NCBI RefSeq assembly: GCF_938045205.1
Contig: NZ_CALIMY010000003.1
Location: 1 to 28,770, forward strand
Direction of reading: 5' to 3'
DNA length: 28,770 nt
DNA from: an uncultured Campylobacter sp.
GTDB taxonomy: Bacteria > Campylobacterota > Campylobacteria > Campylobacterales > Campylobacteraceae
Of the stretch, positions 23,965 through 28,770 are shown piece by piece. The notes under the pieces are model-generated. The model ran no database searches, was not told where the DNA came from, and saw only the letters and a list, made by a program, of their open reading frames with translations. Every line of letters begins with the position of its first letter. Within the stretch, counting starts at the first letter, position 1. The translations under genes and the position numbers were made by a program.

Positions 23965-24185
23965 GCTAAATTTAAAAATCCGCTCTCTGAAATTTTAAAA
24001 TTTCGCAAAATTCTACGCAGGCTAAATTTTAAAATTTTACGGCGCCGAAGCGAGTAAATTTTACAGCTCCTCTTGCGACGCATAACCGCGCAAAACTAGC
24101 TCGCAGTGGCGCAGATCCCGCCCGCACGCCTTTGAAAATTTAATAAAATTTTAGCTAAAATCGCGCTTTTAAATTTAGGAAAGCT
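23965..24185. other. Intergenic region with two copies of a 14-base palindrome
   Basis: This separates pit from azlC. AAATTTTAAAATTT occurs exactly at 23990-24003 (within a 16-base palindrome, GAAATTTTAAAATTTC) and again at 24024-24037, 34 bases apart. No RNA gene or small ORF is apparent. A TAAAAT box at 24156-24161 lies 25 bases before azlC and may be its -10. Confidence 0.5.
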
Positions 24186-24944
24186 ATGAGTAAAATCGAA
24201 ATTTTCAGATCCACCCTAGCCGTGATGATGGGCTACGTGCCGCTGGGGCTGGCGTTTGGCATCTACGGCATCAGCCAAGATCTGCCCGTCTGGGCGCTGG
24301 CGCTAACCTCACTGCTAATCTACGCAGGCAGCGTGGAGTTCGTGCTGATCGCCTTCATCGTAACTCACGCCTCGCTCGTAGATACCTTCGTCGTGGCGTT
24401 TTTGCTAAATTTTCGCCATTTTTTCTATACGATGTCGCTGCTGGACGAGCTGCGCTTCGTGCGTCATAAAATTTACGCCGTGTATGCCCTTACGGACGAA
24501 ACCTTTGCGCTGCTAAAAGCGCGCGCTTTTTTGCGCCCCGAGGAGCTTAGCGGCGAGCGACCCGTAACGCCGCAAAGACTAAAAGAGCTTGATCTGCTCT
24601 ATAATCTGACCGCGGTTTTAAATCAATCCTACTGGGTTGCGGGCGTCGTTGCAGGGGCTGTTTTGGGAGCAAGCTTGAAGCTTGATTTTAGCGGGGTCGA
24701 GTTTAGCCTGACGGCGCTTTTTGCGATGCTAACCTATGAGGTTTTTAAAGCGAACACGCAATACAAAGTGCTATTTCTGGGCTTTGCCTGCGCGTTTGCG
24801 GGGCTTTTTATCTTTCCTGCAAAATACTTTTTATTCGGCACTCTGATTTTCGGCACAGCGGTATTGCTGCTCTTTCGCAAATACTTCGAGCGGCCTTCGC
24901 GCGCGGGACGCAGGCTGCAAAAATTCCTAAAAAGGGGTAGGTAG
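24186..24944 (+). CDS. azlC: AzlC-family branched-chain amino acid exporter, large subunit
   Basis: AzlC, with AzlD, forms an inner-membrane exporter, best known for branched-chain amino acids and analogues. The family pattern is seen: PLGLAFGIYG near residue 20, IYAGSVEFVLIAF, LNFRHFFYTMSL and YALTDETFALL. Six to seven hydrophobic segments are present. The C-terminal tail is strongly basic (RPSRAGRRLQKFLKRGR). At 252 residues the length is slightly above the usual 230-240. AGGAAAG precedes the ATG. The stop overlaps the azlD GTG by one base, so both are made together. The substrate cannot be fixed from the sequence. Confidence 0.88.
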   Translation: MSKIEIFRSTLAVMMGYVPLGLAFGIYGISQDLPVWALALTSLLIYAGSVEFVLIAFIVTHASLVDTFVVAFLLNFRHFFYTMSLLDELRFVRHKIYAVYALTDETFALLKARAFLRPEELSGERPVTPQRLKELDLLYNLTAVLNQSYWVAGVVAGAVLGASLKLDFSGVEFSLTALFAMLTYEVFKANTQYKVLFLGFACAFAGLFIFPAKYFLFGTLIFGTAVLLLFRKYFERPSRAGRRLQKFLKRGR

Positions 24945-25291
24945 TGGAAATTTTGCCCTATATCTTTCTAGCCTCGCTCGCTACGATTTTAACGCGCTTT
25001 TTGCCGCTGCTGCTTTTCAAGAAAAAGACCGCGAGTCCAAATCTGGCGTATCTGCAGAAAAACTCGGGGCTTTTGATAATGGTCGTTTTGACGATCTACG
25101 CGCTTAAAACGATGCTGCCTAGCTTTTCGGGCGAGCGGGCTTTTAGCGCGGACGTCTTGCAAACGGCGGCGCTGCTATTTTGCCTGATTATGGCGTTTGT
25201 CGTGCATGCTAAATTTCGCAATTCGCTCGTTACGATAGCGCTTCCTACGCTAATATATATGGCGGCGCTACGCTTTTTATTGAATTCTTGA
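24944..25291 (+). CDS. azlD: AzlD-family exporter, small subunit
   Basis: A 115-residue membrane protein with four hydrophobic segments, the usual partner of AzlC. The N-terminal IFLASLATILTRFLPLLLF and the following YLQKNSGLLIMVVLTIYAL are typical of AzlD. Translation starts at a GTG that shares its first base with the azlC stop (TAGTG), a strong sign of coupling. No other start fits. Confidence 0.87.
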   Translation: MEILPYIFLASLATILTRFLPLLLFKKKTASPNLAYLQKNSGLLIMVVLTIYALKTMLPSFSGERAFSADVLQTAALLFCLIMAFVVHAKFRNSLVTIALPTLIYMAALRFLLNS

Positions 25292-25360
25292 TAAATTTAT
25301 AAGTTAGTTTTCGATAAACTTCAAAAATTAATTTTTAAGTTTAAAAAAGGTTAAAGTTTT

Positions 25361-26713
25361 ATGAATTTTATCAGTCAAATGGTGCATAGCTTCGCTAAAA
25401 AATACGCCGCCGAAACTATGCAAAAATCTCTATATAATTCCCTTAGAATCGACATCACGCAGGAAAATATCGCTAAAATTCCAAACCCCGATAAAAAATA
25501 TATGCTCTACATGCATGTGCCCTTTTGCCACACATTTTGCCCGTACTGCTCCTTTCACAAATACGCCTACGAGCGCGGTGCGTGCAAGGCGTATTTCAGC
25601 GCTCTACGCACCGAAATGCAGCGCACGAAGGACGCGGGCTACGACTTTGAGACGCTTTACGTAGGCGGCGGCACGACGCTCATCGACGAGGACGAGTTAG
25701 CGCGCACGCTGGAGCTTGCCAAGTCGCTTTTTAGCATCAAAGAGGTTTCATGCGAGAGCGATCCTAACCACATCGAGCCTGAGAGCTTGCTGCGATTTCG
25801 CGGGCTAATAGACCGCCTAAGCGTGGGGGTGCAGAGCTTTGATGATGATATTTTACGCAAAGCTTCACGCTATGACAAATTCGGCTCGGGCGAAATTTTG
25901 CAAGAAAAGCTATCCCGAGCGGTCGGAATTTTGCCGATTTTAAGCCTGGATCTGATCTTTAACTTTCCGTTTCAAACGCGCGAAATTTTACTTCGCGACA
26001 TTGAAGCGGCAAAAGCGGTGAAGCCCGAACAGATCACGCTGTATCCGCTGATGAAATCGCCTTTGATGCGCGATCAAATAGCACGGAGCCTCGGCGTTAG
26101 CAATGTAGATCACGAGGAGGAGTTTTACTCCATCATCTGCAAGGAATTTGCAAGCTGGCACCGCAGCAACGCATGGGCCTTCGCTCGCGAAAAATCAAAT
26201 ATGAGCGACGAGTATGTAGGCACGAATCACGAATACGTAGGCATCGGAAGCGGCGCGTTTAGTTTCTTAGGCGGCAGGCTTCTCGTAAATGCGTTCAACC
26301 TCGAAGAGTACGCAAGCAGAGTGCATAAAAACGAAAGCACCGTCATCGCCACTTGCGATTTTAGCAGATCCGAGCGCGCGAAATACCTCTTTTTGACCGA
26401 GCTTTTCAACGGCGAGATCGATATCGCTAAATTTAACGCCGCAAACGATATAAATTTGCGCCGCGAACTGGGTAGAGAGCTTAGTCTGCTAAGGCTTGCA
26501 GGAGCCGTGCGGATCGAGGGCGAGATCATCCGTACGACGGAATTCGGCGCGTATCTGTGCCTTGTTTTGATGAAGGAATTTTACACCGGCATGGACAAGG
26601 TGCGCGCGGCGTTTCGCGACGATGCGAAGATCAAGCGCGCAAAACAGCTCATCATTATGGACGAAAGCGAGTCCGCCGCAACCGGCGCGACAAAAAGCGA
26701 GATAGCGTCGTAA
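25361..26713 (+). CDS. Radical SAM protein of the HemN/HemW superfamily (coproporphyrinogen oxidase-like)
   Basis: A 450-residue radical-SAM protein with the CXXXCXXC cluster site Cys56, Cys60 and Cys63, followed by SFHK in place of the extra CNC of true HemN. GGGTT at 102-106 and SVGVQSFDDDIL are the SAM-binding and family motifs; the C-terminal part has the HemN-type winged-helix-like region. The missing final Cys argues against a genuine coproporphyrinogen III oxidase. A heme chaperone (HemW) or heme-degrading (HutW/ChuW-like) role is possible, and I cannot choose between them. Its C-terminal region, FYTGMDKVRAAFRDDAKI, is a good search key. The last 17 residues are Ser/Ala-rich and dispensable-looking. 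The upstream AAGG is rather far from the ATG. Confidence 0.75.
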   Translation: MNFISQMVHSFAKKYAAETMQKSLYNSLRIDITQENIAKIPNPDKKYMLYMHVPFCHTFCPYCSFHKYAYERGACKAYFSALRTEMQRTKDAGYDFETLYVGGGTTLIDEDELARTLELAKSLFSIKEVSCESDPNHIEPESLLRFRGLIDRLSVGVQSFDDDILRKASRYDKFGSGEILQEKLSRAVGILPILSLDLIFNFPFQTREILLRDIEAAKAVKPEQITLYPLMKSPLMRDQIARSLGVSNVDHEEEFYSIICKEFASWHRSNAWAFAREKSNMSDEYVGTNHEYVGIGSGAFSFLGGRLLVNAFNLEEYASRVHKNESTVIATCDFSRSERAKYLFLTELFNGEIDIAKFNAANDINLRRELGRELSLLRLAGAVRIEGEIIRTTEFGAYLCLVLMKEFYTGMDKVRAAFRDDAKIKRAKQLIIMDESESAATGATKSEIAS

Positions 26714-26717
26714 ATTT

Positions 26718-26750
26718 TGCGCCAGACCGCTTCGGTTAATGCTTGGCGCA
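26718..26750 (+). terminator. Nested inverted repeat, possible terminator
   Basis: TGCGCCA (26718-26724) pairs with TGGCGCA (26744-26750), and inside it ACCG-CTT-CGGT forms a second stem at 26726-26736. It stands five bases after the radical SAM stop codon. A run of T after it is missing, so termination is uncertain. Confidence 0.4.
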
Positions 26751-26830
26751 CTCGCGACTTGAGCGCAAATACCGTTTATGTATTTAAAACACAAACGAAT
26801 TTTTGATTTCAAAATTTAGGAAACGCCGCA

Positions 26831-27184
26831 ATGAAACGCAGAATGATCAAGCTATTCATTTTATTTCTGTTTTTTGTCCTTGTATTTGAGCTCGTCGGCA
26901 ATCTTTTTAACTTCGGTCGCTTTCCGTTTCATAAAAGCTGCGAGGCGTTTATGATGATAAACCGATATGGTAGCGGCGATTCAAACGATAGGTGCATAAT
27001 GCAACTTATGGAGCAGGGCAACAAAAGAGATCTTTCGCTATATTACTATAAAACTAAATTTAATCTTGAGGAGCCATTGTCTGAACTGGACGAAAAAGCT
27101 ATAAAATTTTTAAATATTCCGAACTCGAAGATAATCACCGTAAATAAAGACGGCGTAGAAAAGAAATTTCTAATAAGCGATTAA
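26831..27184 (+). CDS. Small protein with an N-terminal membrane anchor, function unknown
   Basis: A 117-residue protein with one hydrophobic helix at about residues 6-27 after a basic start (MKRRMIK), then a short polar domain with two Cys (about 38 and 56) and a mixed charged C-terminus. The topology suggests an inner-membrane anchor with a periplasmic domain, where the two Cys might form a disulfide. I do not recognise a family. AGGAAA precedes the ATG at a somewhat long distance. Its A/T-rich codon use differs from the upstream genes and matches the following small genes, which suggests that it belongs to the same accessory stretch. Confidence 0.6.
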   Translation: MKRRMIKLFILFLFFVLVFELVGNLFNFGRFPFHKSCEAFMMINRYGSGDSNDRCIMQLMEQGNKRDLSLYYYKTKFNLEEPLSELDEKAIKFLNIPNSKIITVNKDGVEKKFLISD

Positions 27185-27192
27185 ATTTAAAT

Positions 27193-27209
27193 AGCAAAGA
27201 AGCTTTGCT
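27193..27209. terminator. Small hairpin in the 27.2 kb intergenic region
   Basis: AGCAAAG-AAG-CTTTGCT forms a perfect seven-pair stem with a three-base loop, ten bases after the preceding stop codon. Only two T residues follow, so it is at best a weak terminator. Confidence 0.3.
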
Positions 27210-27274
27210 TCAAACGCAATATTCAAGCCCAATGGATCGGGAATTTTGAAATTTATGAAATTAAAGGAGGAGCA

Positions 27275-27550
27275 ATGAGTAATCTAAAACTCATACAAAA
27301 CTGGTACGCTTCCAAATGCGACGGAGAATGGGAGCATGAATATGGCCTTACGCTAGAAACGGTCGATAATCCCGGTTGGTTGATTAAAATCGATGGCGAG
27401 AGCGGGAAAAAGCCGATCAAAATAAATATCGATAGAGATGACGAGGATTGGTTTTTCATCAATGCCACGGAAAACGAACTCAAAGGAAGTTGCGGAGCCG
27501 AAAATTTAGAGGAATTATTGGAGCATGTAGTAAAATGGCTAACGGATTAA
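27275..27550 (+). CDS. Imm53-like immunity protein
   Basis: A 91-residue acidic cytoplasmic protein. The N-terminal pattern IQNWYASKCDGEWEHEYG, followed by LETVDNPGWLIKID, is what I know as the Imm53 immunity family: a WY, then CDGxWEHxYG, then DNPGW. Such proteins neutralise the toxin domain of polymorphic toxins or contact-dependent inhibition systems, usually from a gene next to the toxin. No toxin is visible within the window. AAGGAGGAG is a strong ribosome-binding site ahead of the ATG at 27275. The assignment is from memory of the family motif, not from a search. Confidence 0.75.
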   Translation: MSNLKLIQNWYASKCDGEWEHEYGLTLETVDNPGWLIKIDGESGKKPIKINIDRDDEDWFFINATENELKGSCGAENLEELLEHVVKWLTD

Positions 27551-27579
27551 AATTTAGCAAGGCAGATAAAGGAGCTTAG

Positions 27580-28116
27580 ATGATCGAAGTCGAGATAAAA
27601 AACGAATCTTGCAAAAAGACCGAAGTTACGCTTGCAAATATCGAAATTGTTAAGGACGCCGTAAAGGAATTCGCCTATAAAAGCTTTAAGGGCAGTTATC
27701 TGTTTTTTGATATTTACGGCGAGATAGATAGGGATTTCCGCGTGCTTGGAGCAATCGGCGAAGGAGATGAAAACAATATCCGAAAAATAGATCTTAAAAA
27801 ATATGAAAAAAGCTCCTTAGGCGCCACCAACATATCGCAAGATATAGAGGGCGTGGAATTCTGCACCTATTTCAAGCTGGATCAAAGTGAAATTTTAAAG
27901 CAAATATTATATTATATAGCCTATGAAAGATTTGAAGGCGGCTATTACGCAAAGGGTAAATTTATAGGCAAAAACAGAGACGATCTTATTTTTATCGGTA
28001 TCTGCGGCGATGTAAAAAATTGCGCCGAAATAAAGAGCGTCGATTTAGATGAAATAATAAAAAGTATGCCCAAGCTCTCGGAATCAAATAATTTTTATAT
28101 TAGCGAGTTTATATGA
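27580..28116 (+). CDS. Small acidic protein with an internal duplication; possible immunity protein
   Basis: A 178-residue acidic cytoplasmic protein with no recognised family. It contains two similar halves. Residues about 28-77 (FAYKSFKGSY, then VLGAIGEGD and RKIDLKKYEKS) align with about 109-162 (IAYERFEGGY, then FIGICGD and KSVDLDEIIKS). AAAGGAG precedes the ATG. It follows the Imm53-like gene by 29 bases, so the two are probably in one transcript. Because of the neighbour, its acidity and its size I suspect an immunity protein, but that is inference only. Confidence 0.6.
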   Translation: MIEVEIKNESCKKTEVTLANIEIVKDAVKEFAYKSFKGSYLFFDIYGEIDRDFRVLGAIGEGDENNIRKIDLKKYEKSSLGATNISQDIEGVEFCTYFKLDQSEILKQILYYIAYERFEGGYYAKGKFIGKNRDDLIFIGICGDVKNCAEIKSVDLDEIIKSMPKLSESNNFYISEFI

Positions 28117-28180
28117 GACCGCTAATGGATCAATAAGATAAATTCTATCGGCAACCGATTAAATTTAAAAAGGAGATACT

Positions 28181-28770
28181 ATGAAATTTAAAATTTTGAA
28201 ACCGAATGAACTATACGGCTGGGTTTTTAACAAAGATGAAGAACTTTATAAGGCTTTAGGATTTGATTGCTGGATGGATTCGTTTATTCGCATATTAGCT
28301 CAAATTCCCGGTACCAGAAAAAAAGATATTTTAGATTACATTGAATATGAAATCTTTGATTGGTACGAATGGTTTGAACTATATGGTATTATACAAAGCG
28401 ACTATAAGCTAGCGGACGAAGATAATCCTGAAATTTCAGCCTATCCGACATACGCGGGAGAATACTTCGGAGTAATGGGTCAGCTGTTTTTAGGGGGTAT
28501 GATAGACTTCGGCATAGAGGGCGAAAATTTAAGAAAGAAATGGGCTGACTTCGATACGAATTTATCCAAGATCGATCTAGGTATGTCGCTTTATGAGAAG
28601 TGGATCTATTTTAGAGATAATTTCTTTTTTGGATATAAATTTTTAGAGGAGGACAAAATAACTCCCCAAGCAGAGATAACTTGGAAAGACCCTGACACAT
28701 GGAGCAGATATAGCCATTGGATGTGTATGACTAAGGCGGGCAAAGAGTATCGTGATAAAATTTTAAAGCC
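28181..28770 (+). CDS. Partial gene, unknown protein, runs off the window
   Basis: An open frame of 196 codons from an ATG with AAGGAGATACT upstream, continuing without a stop to the window end. The product is rich in Trp, Tyr and Phe and acidic, without membrane segments (for example EIFDWYEWFELYG and SRYSHWMCMTKAG). I do not recognise a family. By position it may be another immunity gene of the same cluster. The true C-terminus and length are unknown. Confidence 0.65.
   Translation, partial: MKFKILKPNELYGWVFNKDEELYKALGFDCWMDSFIRILAQIPGTRKKDILDYIEYEIFDWYEWFELYGIIQSDYKLADEDNPEISAYPTYAGEYFGVMGQLFLGGMIDFGIEGENLRKKWADFDTNLSKIDLGMSLYEKWIYFRDNFFFGYKFLEEDKITPQAEITWKDPDTWSRYSHWMCMTKAGKEYRDKILK

Noticed and set aside
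25361..26713. Calling the radical SAM gene hemN (coproporphyrinogen III oxidase)
   Set aside because: The extra cysteine of the HemN cluster motif is replaced (SFHK follows the third Cys), so a genuine coproporphyrinogen oxidase is not supported. I keep only the superfamily name.
26714..26830. A tRNA or small RNA gene in the gap after the radical SAM gene
   Set aside because: The nested inverted repeat is suggestive, but there is no cloverleaf, anticodon arm or CCA-type end. A terminator-like structure is the simpler reading.

Overview
The window reads as a chromosomal segment of a Campylobacter-type epsilonproteobacterium. The evidence is a 14-subunit-style nuo cluster in which the nuoE and nuoF positions are taken by two unrelated small genes (the arrangement known from C. 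jejuni as Cj1575c/Cj1574c), an MqnP-type UbiA prenyltransferase, and the dense A/T-run texture (AAATTT, TTTTAAAA) on a moderately G+C background. The base composition and texture suggest one of the oral, higher-G+C species (gracilis/rectus/showae/concisus group; C. gracilis is my best guess). I cannot fix the species from sequence alone.

Layout. 109-2427 and 2424-4351 (minus): a chain of overlapping genes: moaA, queE, queD, a small lipoprotein, a doubtful ORF, a four-helix membrane protein and rsmE. 4432-5670 (minus): mqnP followed by a small membrane-anchored coiled-coil protein. 5767-6672 (plus): miaA, divergent from mqnP with clear -10 boxes in between. 6823-22227 (minus): one very long operon, nuoA-B-C-D-(two small genes)-G-H-I-J-K-L-M-N plus a downstream hypothetical gene. 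Almost every junction is an ATGA, TGATG or TAATG overlap. 22402-26713 (plus): pit phosphate transporter, azlC-azlD amino-acid exporter pair, and a HemN/HemW-like radical SAM gene. 26831-28770 (plus): a visibly more A+T-rich tail of small genes including an Imm53-like immunity protein and other small acidic proteins of unknown function. The last gene runs off the window.

How the genes work together. The nuo operon encodes a proton-pumping complex I without the NADH dehydrogenase module (NuoE/NuoF). By analogy with C. jejuni it should be fed by flavodoxin and pass electrons to menaquinone, whose side chain is attached by the MqnP homologue. moaA (molybdopterin), queD/queE (queuosine precursor), miaA (tRNA A37) and rsmE (16S rRNA U1498) are cofactor and RNA-modification genes. 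The small-gene tail looks like the immunity end of a polymorphic-toxin or contact-inhibition locus, but no toxin is visible in the window.

The most striking feature is not a gene. Several conserved proteins (QueE, the CopD-like membrane protein, NuoG twice, NuoI, NuoN) carry in-frame, hydrophilic, low-complexity insertions or tails. These are built from a few short DNA words (GAATTC-type, TTTAAA-type, AAATTT-type) and preserve frame and downstream translational coupling. I saw no rRNA, tRNA, CRISPR array, insertion sequence or phage gene.
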